From assembly GCF_001524445.2 (NCBI RefSeq), contig NZ_CP013417.1, positions 186,001 through 250,000 on the forward strand: DNA of 64,000 bases, given 5' to 3'. Positions 10,470 through 18,411 of this stretch are shown one piece after another. A program made the position numbers and the translations under genes. Under the pieces are notes generated by a model. The model had not been told where the DNA came from, did no database searches, and saw nothing but the letters and a program-made list of their open reading frames with translations. Position 1 is the first letter of the stretch, and each line of letters begins with the position of its first letter. Source of the DNA: Burkholderia savannae (GTDB lineage Bacteria; Pseudomonadota; Gammaproteobacteria; Burkholderiales; Burkholderiaceae).

Positions 10470-11216
10470 ATGGATCGGATCGAACTCGAATTGTACTTGA
10501 ACAATACCCTCGAAATTGAGCGGTTCAAGGACTACAGCCCGAACGGCCTCCAGGTGGAAGGCCGTCGCAAGATCGAAAAAATCGCCACCGGCGTGACGGC
10601 GTCGCTCGCGTTTCTCGATCGCGCCCTCGAATGGGGCGCGGACGCGGTGCTCGTCCATCACGGCTACTTCTGGCGCAACGAGGCGCCGCAGATCACCGGT
10701 CGCAAGTATCAGCGCCTGAAGCGCCTGCTCGCGAACGACCTGAACCTGTTCGCGTTCCACCTGCCGCTCGACGCGCACCCCGAACTCGGCAACAACGCGC
10801 AGCTCGGCGAGCGTCTTGGCCTGATCGCCGACGCCCGCTTCGGCGATCAGGATCTCGGCTGGCTCGCGACGTTGCCGATGTCCGTCTCGCTCGAACATTT
10901 CGCCGCGAAGGTCGAGAACACGCTCGGCCGCACGCCGCTCGTGCTGGGCGACCAGGACCAGCAACTGCGCCGCGTCGCGTGGTGCACGGGCGGCGCGCAA
11001 AGCTTCTTCGACGCGGCGATCGACGCGGGCGCCGACGTGTTCCTGACGGGCGAAGTATCCGAGTACGTGACGCACGCGGCGGCCGAGAGCGGCGTCGCAT
11101 TCGTTGCGGCGGGGCACCATGCGACCGAGCGATTCGGCATCCAGGCGCTCGGCCAGCATTTATCGGAGCGATTTGATCTCGAGCATATTTTTATCGATAT
11201 TCATAACCCGGTTTAA
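10470..11216 (+). CDS. NIF3-family (YbgI-like) dinuclear-metal protein
   Basis: A 248-residue protein of the NIF3/YbgI/DUF34 family, which forms a toroid with two metal ions. Metal ligands are visible in [23 protein letters not shown] and the C-terminal [12 protein letters not shown]. The biochemical role of the family is not settled. ATG 10470 is 21 bp from the divergent protease start, so the two genes probably share a promoter region. Confidence 0.93.
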   Translation: MDRIELELYLNNTLEIERFKDYSPNGLQVEGRRKIEKIATGVTASLAFLDRALEWGADAVLVHHGYFWRNEAPQITGRKYQRLKRLLANDLNLFAFHLPLDAHPELGNNAQLGERLGLIADARFGDQDLGWLATLPMSVSLEHFAAKVENTLGRTPLVLGDQDQQLRRVAWCTGGAQSFFDAAIDAGADVFLTGEVSEYVTHAAAESGVAFVAAGHHATERFGIQALGQHLSERFDLEHIFIDIHNPV

Positions 11217-11436
11217 CTGCGCGAATTGCCGCACCGCATCCAAACGGAAATGCCTTGCGGTGCGGATTTCGTCGATTATCGGACCTGGAATTTCGATAGC
11301 TCGGGGAAACCCTTGATTAATAATAGCTTCAGGAGGTATTTAACGTCCGGGTCTTGTAAATGCCGACTCCATTCGAGCAAACTAGCGGCGGTGTGAAATG
11401 TCGTGACGGAAATCCAACTCAGAATTGGGGCGTGTG

Positions 11437-12057
11437 ATGCGAGACAAAGAAGAGGAACACGTCGACAGCGGCCGCCGGACTTGGCTGATTGCGACATCGG
11501 TTGCGGGCGGCGTCGGTGGCGTCGCAACCGTGGTACCTTTCGCGGCGTCGTTGGCGCCGTCCACCAAGGCTAAGGCGGCCGGCGCGCCCGTCGAAGTCGA
11601 TATCGGCGCGCTCAAGCCGGGCGAAATGCTCACGGTTCCCTGGCGCGGCAAGCCGGTCTGGGTGCTGAACCGCACCGACGACATGCTCGCCGATGTCGTG
11701 AAGGCCGACAAGGAAGTCGCCGATCCGCAGTCGAAATCCCCGTACTCGATGCCGTTGCCGTCGTATTGCGCGAACGAGTACCGGTCGAGGACCGACCGCA
11801 AGAACATTCTCGTCGTCATGGCGGTGTGCACGCATCTCGGCTGCACGCCGAGCCAGCGTTTCACGCCGGGGCCGCAGCCGAACCTGCCCGACGATTGGCC
11901 GGGCGGCTTTCTCTGTCCGTGCCACGGCTCGACCTACGACCTCGCCGGCAGGGTCTTCAAGAACAAGCCGGCGCCGCAGAATCTGGACGTCCCGCCTTAC
12001 ATGTTCACGTCGGCCACGACGCTCGTGATCGGCAAGGACGAGAAAGGAGAAGCGTAA
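11437..12057 (+). CDS. petA: Ubiquinol-cytochrome c reductase, Rieske iron-sulfur subunit
   Basis: A 206-residue subunit of the cytochrome bc1 complex that carries electrons from ubiquinol to cytochrome c1. Cluster ligands are in VCTHLGCTP and CPCHGSTYD. The N-terminal anchor (about residues 11-34) is preceded by a DSGRRTWLI stretch; Rieske proteins are typical Tat substrates, although the twin arginine here is only RR followed by T. The 219 bp upstream hold no gene and are the likely promoter region. Confidence 0.96.
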   Translation: MRDKEEEHVDSGRRTWLIATSVAGGVGGVATVVPFAASLAPSTKAKAAGAPVEVDIGALKPGEMLTVPWRGKPVWVLNRTDDMLADVVKADKEVADPQSKSPYSMPLPSYCANEYRSRTDRKNILVVMAVCTHLGCTPSQRFTPGPQPNLPDDWPGGFLCPCHGSTYDLAGRVFKNKPAPQNLDVPPYMFTSATTLVIGKDEKGEA

Positions 12058-13440
12058 ATGGCGACCGACAATAAAGAGATCTCCACAACAGGCCTGCTCG
12101 GCTGGGTCGACCGGCGCTTTCCCCTCACTTCCACCTGGAAGCAACATCTTTCCGAGTACTACGCGCCGAAGAACTTCAACGTCTGGTATTTCTTCGGTTC
12201 GCTCGCGCTCCTCGTGCTCGTGAACCAGATCGTCACCGGCATCTTCCTGACGATGAACTACAAGCCCGACTCGACGCTCGCGTTCGCGTCGGTCGAGTAC
12301 ATCATGCGCGAAGTGCCGTGGGGCTGGCTCATTCGCTACATGCACTCGACGGGCGCGTCGATGTTCTTCGTCGTCGTCTACCTGCACATGTTCCGCGGCC
12401 TGCTGTACGGCTCGTACCGCAAGCCGCGCGAGCTCGTGTGGATCTTCGGCTGCGCGATCTTCCTGTGCCTGATGGCCGAGGCGTTCTTCGGCTACCTGCT
12501 GCCGTGGGGGCAGATGTCGTTCTGGGGCGCGCAGGTGATCGTGAACCTGTTCTCGGCGATCCCGTTCATCGGCCCGGACCTGTCGCTCTGGATTCGCGGC
12601 GATTACGTCGTGTCCGACGTCACGCTGAACCGCTTCTTCGCGTTCCACGTGATCGCGATTCCGCTCGTGCTGCTGCTGCTTGTCGTCGCGCACCTGATCG
12701 CGCTGCACGAAGTGGGGTCGAATAACCCGGACGGCATCGAGATCAAGGAGAAGAAGGACGACAAGGGCGTGCCGCTCGACGGCATTCCGTTCCACCCGTA
12801 CTACTCGGTGCACGACTTCTTCGGCGTTTGCGTGTTCCTGATGGTGTTCGCGGTGATCGTGTTCTTCATGCCGGAGATGGGCGGCTACTTCCTCGAGGCG
12901 AACAACTTCATTCCGGCGAACCCGCTGCAGACGCCGCCGGAAATCGCGCCCGTCTGGTACTTCACCGCGTTCTACGCGATGCTGCGCGCGACGACCGACC
13001 CGTTCAAGATCGTGCTGATGATCGTGATCGCGGCGCTCGGCCTTCTCGCGCTCGTGCGCGCGCGCGGCAAGTGGAAGATCGCGCTGCCCGCGCTCGCCGC
13101 GGCGCTCGTCGTCTTCATGTACCTCACCGAATCGAAGTTCTGGGGCGTCGTCGTGATGGGCGCGGCCGTCGTCACGCTGTTCTTCCTGCCGTGGCTCGAC
13201 CGCAGCCCGGTCAAATCGATCCGCTACCGGCCGTTCTTCCACAAGGTGTTCTTCGGGATCTTCGTCGCCGTGTTCATGACCCTCGCGTTCCTCGGCACGC
13301 GGCCGCCGTCGCCTGCCGCGACGCTGATCGCGCAGGTGTGCGCGCTCGTGTACTTCGCGTTCTTCCTCGGCATGCCGTTCTGGTCGCGGCTCGGCACATT
13401 CAAGCAGCCGCCCGAACGCGTGCGGTTCAAACCCCATTGA
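12058..13440 (+). CDS. petB: Cytochrome b of the bc1 complex
   Basis: A 460-residue polytopic haem b protein that holds the Qo and Qi quinone sites. Two pairs of haem-ligand histidines are present (MHSTGASMFFVVVYLHMFRG and FHVIAIPLVLLLLVVAHL). The Qo-site motif PEWY is replaced by the related PVWYF at IAPVWYFTAF, which is known in some proteobacteria. It begins directly at the petA stop codon. Confidence 0.96.
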   Translation: MATDNKEISTTGLLGWVDRRFPLTSTWKQHLSEYYAPKNFNVWYFFGSLALLVLVNQIVTGIFLTMNYKPDSTLAFASVEYIMREVPWGWLIRYMHSTGASMFFVVVYLHMFRGLLYGSYRKPRELVWIFGCAIFLCLMAEAFFGYLLPWGQMSFWGAQVIVNLFSAIPFIGPDLSLWIRGDYVVSDVTLNRFFAFHVIAIPLVLLLLVVAHLIALHEVGSNNPDGIEIKEKKDDKGVPLDGIPFHPYYSVHDFFGVCVFLMVFAVIVFFMPEMGGYFLEANNFIPANPLQTPPEIAPVWYFTAFYAMLRATTDPFKIVLMIVIAALGLLALVRARGKWKIALPALAAALVVFMYLTESKFWGVVVMGAAVVTLFFLPWLDRSPVKSIRYRPFFHKVFFGIFVAVFMTLAFLGTRPPSPAATLIAQVCALVYFAFFLGMPFWSRLGTFKQPPERVRFKPH

Positions 13441-13461
13441 CGTGAGCGAGGAGGTATTCGT

Positions 13462-14220
13462 ATGAAGAAATTGCTTTCGGCGCTCGCAATGTTTATTGTG
13501 TCGGCATGTCTGCTGACGAGCGCATCCGCGCGGGCCGAGGAGGGCGAATTTCCGCTCGACCGGGCGCCCGATAACACGGAGAATCTCGTCTCTTTGCAGC
13601 ATGGCGCGCAATTGTTTGTAAACTATTGCCTGAATTGCCATAGTGCGAACCTGATGCGCTACAACCGGCTGACGGATCTCGGCATCTCGCAGAAGGAGAT
13701 CGAGAAGAATCTCCTGTTCGCGACCGATAAGGTCGGCAGCACGATGTCCGTCGCGATGCGGCCGGAAGACGCGAAGAACTGGCTCGGCGTTGCGCCGCCG
13801 GATCTGTCCGTCGAGGCGCGCGCCCGCAGCCGTGATTGGCTCTACACGTATCTGCGCACTTTCTACCGCGACGATACGCGGCCGACGGGCTGGAACAACG
13901 TCGTGTTCCCGAACGTCGGCATGCCTCACGTGCTGTGGCAGCTTCAAGGGGAGCGCATTGCGAAATTCGAGGAAAAGAAGGACGAGGAAACGGGCGAGAA
14001 AGTGCGCAAGCTCGCCGGGTTCCAGCAGGTGACGCCCGGAACGCTTTCGCCGGTGGATTACGATGCCGCCGTCGGCGATCTGGTCGCGTACCTGAGCTGG
14101 ATGTCCGAGCCGGCGCAGCAGACCCGCAAACGCCTTGGCGTGTGGGTGCTGCTGTTCCTCGGTGTCCTGACTTTCTTCGCATGGCGGCTCAATGCCGCCT
14201 ACTGGAAAGATATCAAGTAA
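13462..14220 (+). CDS. petC: Cytochrome c1
   Basis: A 252-residue haem c subunit. It has an N-terminal signal peptide (about residues 1-25), the haem-binding NYCLNCHSAN and a C-terminal membrane anchor (WVLLFLGVLTFFAWRLNAAYW). The axial methionine is probably in the VGMPHVLW region or further on. It is the third gene of petABC, with GAGGAGG ahead of the start. Confidence 0.95.
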   Translation: MKKLLSALAMFIVSACLLTSASARAEEGEFPLDRAPDNTENLVSLQHGAQLFVNYCLNCHSANLMRYNRLTDLGISQKEIEKNLLFATDKVGSTMSVAMRPEDAKNWLGVAPPDLSVEARARSRDWLYTYLRTFYRDDTRPTGWNNVVFPNVGMPHVLWQLQGERIAKFEEKKDEETGEKVRKLAGFQQVTPGTLSPVDYDAAVGDLVAYLSWMSEPAQQTRKRLGVWVLLFLGVLTFFAWRLNAAYWKDIK

Positions 14221-14313
14221 TCACGCCGTGACTGGCGTGGGGCCAGCGCGCGGAAAAGCCCGCCAAGCGGCTTTTCCGCGCGCTGGCCCTCAGCTTTTTG
14301 AGGAAACGCAAAC

Positions 14314-14925
14314 ATGATGGTTCTGTATTCCGGCACGACTTGTCCGTTCTCCCAGCGTTGCCGGCTGGTGCTGTTCGAAAAGGGCATGGATTTCGAGATC
14401 CGCGACGTCGACCTGTTCAACAAGCCAGAAGACATCGCGGTGATGAACCCGTACGGACAGGTGCCGATTCTCGTCGAACGCGATCTGATCCTGTACGAAT
14501 CGAACATCATCAACGAGTACATCGACGAGCGTTTCCCGCATCCGCAACTGATGCCGGCCGATCCGGTGCAGCGCGCGCGCGCGCGCCTGTTCCTGCTCAA
14601 CTTCGAGAAGGAACTGTTCGTGCACGTGAGCACGCTCGAGAACGAGAAGGGCAAGGCGGCGGAAAAGAGCCACGAGAAGGCGCGTCTCGCGATTCGCGAT
14701 CGCCTGACGCAGCTCGCGCCGATCTTTCTGAAAAACAAGTACATGCTCGGCGAAGAATTCTCGATGCTCGACGTCGCGATCGCGCCGCTCTTGTGGCGCC
14801 TCGACCATTACGGGATCGAGCTGTCGAAGAACGCCGCGCCGCTGATGAAGTATGCAGAGCGGATCTTCAGCCGTCCTGCCTATATCGAAGCGCTGACGCC
14901 GTCCGAAAAGGTCATGCGTCGTTAA
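14314..14925 (+). CDS. sspA: Stringent starvation protein A (glutathione S-transferase fold)
   Basis: A 203-residue GST-like protein that binds RNA polymerase in proteobacteria. The thioredoxin-like half opens MMVLYSGTTCPFSQRCRLVL and the helical half ends RPAYIEALTPSEKVMRR. In betaproteobacteria it is regularly found between petC and sspB, as here. The petC-sspA spacer has an inverted repeat around GCGCGCGGAAAAG that may act as an attenuator. Confidence 0.95.
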   Translation: MMVLYSGTTCPFSQRCRLVLFEKGMDFEIRDVDLFNKPEDIAVMNPYGQVPILVERDLILYESNIINEYIDERFPHPQLMPADPVQRARARLFLLNFEKELFVHVSTLENEKGKAAEKSHEKARLAIRDRLTQLAPIFLKNKYMLGEEFSMLDVAIAPLLWRLDHYGIELSKNAAPLMKYAERIFSRPAYIEALTPSEKVMRR

Positions 14926-14990
14926 GAGCGGTATGTGACTGGGGAGCAGATGCGGCGGCGAGGCGCCGCCGTGTCCGTTTCCGTTCGAGG

Positions 14991-15530
14991 ATGGCGATGC
15001 AAGAGATTTCCACGAAGCCGTATTTGCTGCGCGCGCTCTACGAGTGGTGCACCGACAACGGATATACACCCCACATCGCGGTGCGGGTCGACAAGTCGAC
15101 CCGCGTGCCGCGCCAGTTCGTGCGCGACGGCGAGATCGTGTTGAACATCAGCTTCGAGGCGACGAGCCAGCTGCAGATGGGCAACGAATGGATCGAGTTC
15201 ACCGCGCGGTTCTCGGGCAAGGCGCACAAGATCGAGGTGCAAATCGCGAACGTGCTTGCGATCTACGCGCGCGAGAATGGGCAGGGGATGGCGTTTCAGG
15301 TCGACGCCGCGGCGGACTCCGGCGATGCTGACGGCGGCGAGGCGCTTGCCGCGGCGGAAGACGGCGGCGATGCCGGCGGGCAGGTTGCGGGCATCGGTGC
15401 GCGGGGCGAGGACGAGGCGGTGCCGGAACCCGGCGATCGCGCGGACGACGCGCCGAAGTCGGACGGCGACGGTGATGGCGATGACGATGGCGCGAAAGGC
15501 AACCGGCCTCGCCTCAAGATCGTGAAATGA
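14991..15530 (+). CDS. sspB: ClpXP adaptor SspB
   Basis: Adaptor that delivers ssrA-tagged proteins to ClpXP. The folded part (about residues 1-110) contains the SspB pattern KPYLLRALYEWC..NGYTPHI and ends FSGKAHKIEVQIANVLAIYARENGQGM. A long acidic, low-complexity linker and the ClpX-binding tail GNRPRLKIVK follow. The start is either ATG 14991 or ATG 14997. Confidence 0.95.
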   Translation: MAMQEISTKPYLLRALYEWCTDNGYTPHIAVRVDKSTRVPRQFVRDGEIVLNISFEATSQLQMGNEWIEFTARFSGKAHKIEVQIANVLAIYARENGQGMAFQVDAAADSGDADGGEALAAAEDGGDAGGQVAGIGARGEDEAVPEPGDRADDAPKSDGDGDGDDDGAKGNRPRLKIVK

Positions 15531-15550
15531 GGTAGAATTTTCGATTCCAC

Positions 15551-15626
15551 GCCGGCTTAGCTCATCAGGTAGAGCAGTTGATTTGTAATCATCAGGTGGC
15601 GGGTTCGAGTCCTGCAGCCGGCACCA
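15551..15626 (+). tRNA. tRNA-Thr (anticodon UGU)
   Basis: A 76-nt cloverleaf with acceptor arms GCCGGC...GCCGGC, encoded CCA end, T-arm GGTTCGAGTCC and anticodon loop TTTGTAA (TGT at 15584-15586). It marks the edge of the core genome. No second copy of its 3' end was found further right in the window. Confidence 0.97.
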
Positions 15627-15635
15627 ATACCGAAG

Positions 15636-15665
15636 CGGGTCCCAGAGATGGGGCCCGTTTTTTTT
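15636..15665 (+). terminator. Terminator of tRNA-Thr
   Basis: An 8-bp stem, CGGGTCCC with GGGGCCCG (one G-T pair), a 6-base loop and eight T residues, starting 10 bp after the tRNA. Confidence 0.88.
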
Positions 15666-15695
15666 GTTCTACAAAATCACGCACGTTCTACAAAA
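15666..15695 (+). repeat. Tandem 11-bp repeat behind tRNA-Thr
   Basis: GTTCTACAAAA occurs at 15666-15676 and again at 15685-15695, a 19-bp period. It lies in the stretch between the tRNA terminator and the prophage, outside the phage. It could be an arm-type site of an old tRNA-targeting integrase, but that is a guess. Confidence 0.5.
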
Positions 15696-15711
15696 CGACA
15701 AAAAGCACATC

Positions 15712-15716
15712 GGGAT
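15712..15716. repeat. Target-site duplication, copy next to the phage right end
   Basis: GGGAT directly abuts the TGT phage terminus at 15717. The same five bases follow the other terminus at 52905-52909. A 5-bp duplication is the signature of Mu-type transposition. Confidence 0.9.
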
Positions 15717-15798
15717 TGTAACGTCGCGCGCGATTTGTCACTAGTTTGCGCCGAAATTGACACCGCCTTGAAAGTACACTTCGCGCGCGATTTGTCAC
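15717..15798. other. Prophage right end (attR) with three transposase-site-like repeats
   Basis: An identical 18-bp repeat, TCGCGCGCGATTTGTCAC, is at 15724-15741 and 15781-15798. A divergent copy (GCGCCGAAATTGACACC core) lies between them at 15748-15764. Three sites in one orientation match the R1-R2-R3 plan of Mu. They are inferred to be MuA-type binding sites. Confidence 0.82.
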
Positions 15799-15802
15799 CA
15801 CC

Positions 15803-17821
15803 TTACAGTCCGAGCCGCTCCAGCTCACGCGGATGCTTCCGCCGGTATTCCGGGTAGTACTTCAAGCTCCCGGCAAGGCTGAGGTGGTGGTAATCGCTGT
15901 ACCGATAGATCGGCAGCCCGTCGAAATCGAGCCGGCACTTCCCGGCCGTGCAAGGCACGTCGTAGGTGTGGATGATCTTCAGATCCGGAAATCGCGCCTG
16001 AAGGCGTACCTGCATCGCGGCGATCGGGGCGTGCTGGTCGACGGCGATCTTGCTGTCGAATTCGCAAACGCGTTGCGGGTACGGAAACAGCAACCCGTTG
16101 TAGAACGCGCAATTCACCATGTTCTCCGGAATCATCGGCACGTCGTCGAGCATCACGACGCGCTTTCCGGCCGCTTGCAGCTTTTCGATGGTATTGCCGA
16201 GTTCCCGTTCGAGCTGTCCGGGCATGAACCCGTGCAGCGTCGGCTTGACGTCCGGCCCGACGCCGTCGTTCAGATAGTTCTGCCACGCGGCGGACATGAT
16301 GACCGTCCGGACGTCCTGCCGTGCCTGCGCATACGCCATCACCGCCTTGTCATGTTCGACGCATTGACGATGCGTGTCCTCAATGGCCGGGTCGGTCGCA
16401 TGTGCCGCCATCGCCTCGATCGGCGGGCAAAGCGTGAAGGCGACGTCGTGGACCGCCATGCCGCGATCCTTGCCAAGCACGTCAAAGAAATGGATCAGGT
16501 GATAGGCGTGCGAGTCTCCCCACAGAATCGCCTTGTTCGCTGCCGATGTCGCACCGAGCGTACACGCCGCTTCGTTCGAGATGCCCACCTGGGACCAGCA
16601 GGTCTTCGCACGCGGCATGTCGAAGAGCGCCGTGCCCGACCAGTACACGTTGCTGCGAATTGCCGCAGGATAGGCGAACAGGAATCCGTTCGTCAGTTTG
16701 CCGACGCCGGCGAGCACGCCGGTGGCGAGCAGCGGGGCCAGGACGACGCCGAGCAGCGACTGTCGTGTCGTCCAGTTTGCCCGCTGCACTCTCAGTTCGA
16801 GCCGGTGCGTCGCCGCTGCCAACGCGATTGCTCCGACGATCGCGGCCGCAAAGGCGGCTGGATCGGTCAGGCTCAAGCGTCGCAGCGCGAAAAAGATCGG
16901 CCAGTGCCAGAGATAGATCGGGTAGGAGATCCGACCGAGGAACACGCACACCGGGTTAGCAAGGATCGGGCTGGAGAATCGTGCTCGCCGGCCGGCGAAG
17001 ATGATCAGCGACGCGGCTACGCACGGCAACAGCGCCCCAAGCCCAGGGAATTGCGCTTCGCGGCTGGCACCGAGCACGCCCGCCGCGACGATCGCAAGGC
17101 CAGCGATCAGCAGCGTGTCATATAACGCATGTGGCTTCGTTTGCCGCTTACACCCGACAACGGCAAGCAGCACGCCGACAAGGAATTCGAACGCGCGATA
17201 CTGCGCGAAATAATAGGCACCGGGTGAATCCAGGTGATGGAACGTGACGGCCAGCGCCAGGGACGCCAGTGCGCTGCCCGCCAGCACGCCGATCAGCGTT
17301 GCCCGGCTGCGTCGGCGCAACAGGAAGAGTAGGACGGGCAGCACGAGATAGAACTGTTCTTCGACCGACAGCGACCACGTATGCAACAGCGGCTGATCAG
17401 CAGCCCGCCCGTCGAAGTACCCGGTCTGCTTCGACAGGTAGATGTTCGACGTCATGGTAGCCACCGCGAGGATATTCTTCGCGAGCTTGAAGGTATCTTC
17501 CGGAAAGACAAACAGGATGCTGAAGCAGAACGTGGCTATCAACATCAGGTACAACGCTGGGGCGAGACGCCTGGCGCGACGCGCATAGAACGCGCTGAAC
17601 GAAAATTGCCCGCGTGATAGGTCGCCTAGGATCGAATTGGCGACGACGAACCCCGAAATCACAAAGAAGATATCGACGCCGATGAAACCACCGGAGAACC
17701 CGGCGAAGCCGGCATGTGCGAGCACGACGGCCATGACCGCAATCGCACGAAGCCCGTCGATGTCCGGTCGATACTGCTGCTGTACGTGTGTGGTCCCGAT
17801 TGTTCTTGTGTCTTGAAGCAT
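15803..17821 (-). CDS. O-acyltransferase (acyltransferase 3 + SGNH), prophage cargo
   Basis: A 672-residue inner-membrane enzyme of the OafA/YrhL type. Residues about 17-345 form the ten-helix acyltransferase 3 domain, with the signature YRPDIDGLRAIAV, the catalytic-type His36 in VVLAHAGF and LHTWSLSVEEQFYL. A C-terminal periplasmic SGNH domain carries GDSH at 435-438 and the DYHHLS motif near the end. Such enzymes acetylate O-antigen or other surface glycans. It is the last gene before the right phage end, the usual place for lysogenic conversion genes in Mu-like phages. The acceptor is not shown by the sequence. Confidence 0.9.
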   Translation of the reverse strand: MLQDTRTIGTTHVQQQYRPDIDGLRAIAVMAVVLAHAGFAGFSGGFIGVDIFFVISGFVVANSILGDLSRGQFSFSAFYARRARRLAPALYLMLIATFCFSILFVFPEDTFKLAKNILAVATMTSNIYLSKQTGYFDGRAADQPLLHTWSLSVEEQFYLVLPVLLFLLRRRSRATLIGVLAGSALASLALAVTFHHLDSPGAYYFAQYRAFEFLVGVLLAVVGCKRQTKPHALYDTLLIAGLAIVAAGVLGASREAQFPGLGALLPCVAASLIIFAGRRARFSSPILANPVCVFLGRISYPIYLWHWPIFFALRRLSLTDPAAFAAAIVGAIALAAATHRLELRVQRANWTTRQSLLGVVLAPLLATGVLAGVGKLTNGFLFAYPAAIRSNVYWSGTALFDMPRAKTCWSQVGISNEAACTLGATSAANKAILWGDSHAYHLIHFFDVLGKDRGMAVHDVAFTLCPPIEAMAAHATDPAIEDTHRQCVEHDKAVMAYAQARQDVRTVIMSAAWQNYLNDGVGPDVKPTLHGFMPGQLERELGNTIEKLQAAGKRVVMLDDVPMIPENMVNCAFYNGLLFPYPQRVCEFDSKIAVDQHAPIAAMQVRLQARFPDLKIIHTYDVPCTAGKCRLDFDGLPIYRYSDYHHLSLAGSLKYYPEYRRKHPRELERLGL

Positions 17822-17908
17822 TGCCCGTTCTTGTCAAAAAGCGCGAGCCCGAAGGATATCAACCTTCAGGCATTGGTTCGATTTTTTAACAGCTCAGCTC
17901 TAAGCGGT

Positions 17909-17938
17909 CCGGCACAAATGTGCCAACTTGTGTGCCGG
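17909..17938. repeat. Inverted repeat between acyltransferase and fibre-assembly genes
   Basis: Perfect arms CCGGCACA (17909-17916) and TGTGCCGG (17931-17938), with a further TGTGCC half-site inside. No T-run follows on the minus strand, so an operator or RNA hairpin ahead of the cargo gene is more likely than a terminator. The rest of 17822-18004 holds nothing recognised. Confidence 0.5.
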
Positions 17939-18004
17939 TCGCCTTGTTTTATTGCTTTAGCGTTACCTTCAGTGCCAGATAGCGTCAGTGTTGTTAGATA
18001 TGGA

Positions 18005-18409
18005 TCACCGCCGGTGTACGTCGTTGCTTGGAGGCACCGGCCACTCGATGTTCATTGGAAACTCCGGCTGTTGTGGTATCTCGCGCAGCGCTTGTCGGTA
18101 AGCTGCCCACGTTTCCTTGGTATCAGTCGGCGCATCGGAAGCCTGTGTCCAATCGGATGCCGCGAGCAGCGTGTCCCGCTTCTCCCGCGCTTTGCTAGCG
18201 GCCTGTATCGGGCGTAATTGCTCTGCTCGAGTGAGAAGGTCGCCCACATACGGCGGGACAACCGAGCACTTCCACTCTGCAATGAATGCATCGCTGGACT
18301 GCTCGCCGGTAGCCGGATCGAGCGGATGCGCAACCCAGAAGTCTCGCCCATGAACCAAGTCTGGCCACCGTTCCTGGATAGCCAGAATCAGAAGTTCGTG
18401 CTCTACCAT
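18005..18409 (-). CDS. Tail fibre assembly protein
   Basis: A 134-residue protein whose C-terminal half (KREKRDTLLAASDWTQASD, then TKETWAAYRQALREIPQQ and a Pro-Trp-Pro end) matches the phage tail-fibre assembly/XkdW-like chaperone pattern. The start at ATG 18409 lies two bases after the fibre stop codon; upstream in-frame codons run into the fibre gene. The partner is presumably the fibre protein encoded just before it. Confidence 0.8.
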   Translation of the reverse strand: MVEHELLILAIQERWPDLVHGRDFWVAHPLDPATGEQSSDAFIAEWKCSVVPPYVGDLLTRAEQLRPIQAASKAREKRDTLLAASDWTQASDAPTDTKETWAAYRQALREIPQQPEFPMNIEWPVPPSNDVHRR

Positions 18410-18411
18410 TC

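Noticed and set aside
11419..13947. A very long minus-strand open frame opposite petABC
   Set aside because: It is a shadow of high-GC coding DNA: His/Arg/Asp-rich, with no start signal, and the plus-strand petABC proteins are unmistakable.
15666..15676. The TGTTCTACAAAA stretch directly after the tRNA terminator considered as the phage right terminus
   Set aside because: It has no matching partner at the other end and no duplicated target. The terminus at 15717 has both, at exactly equal spacing.
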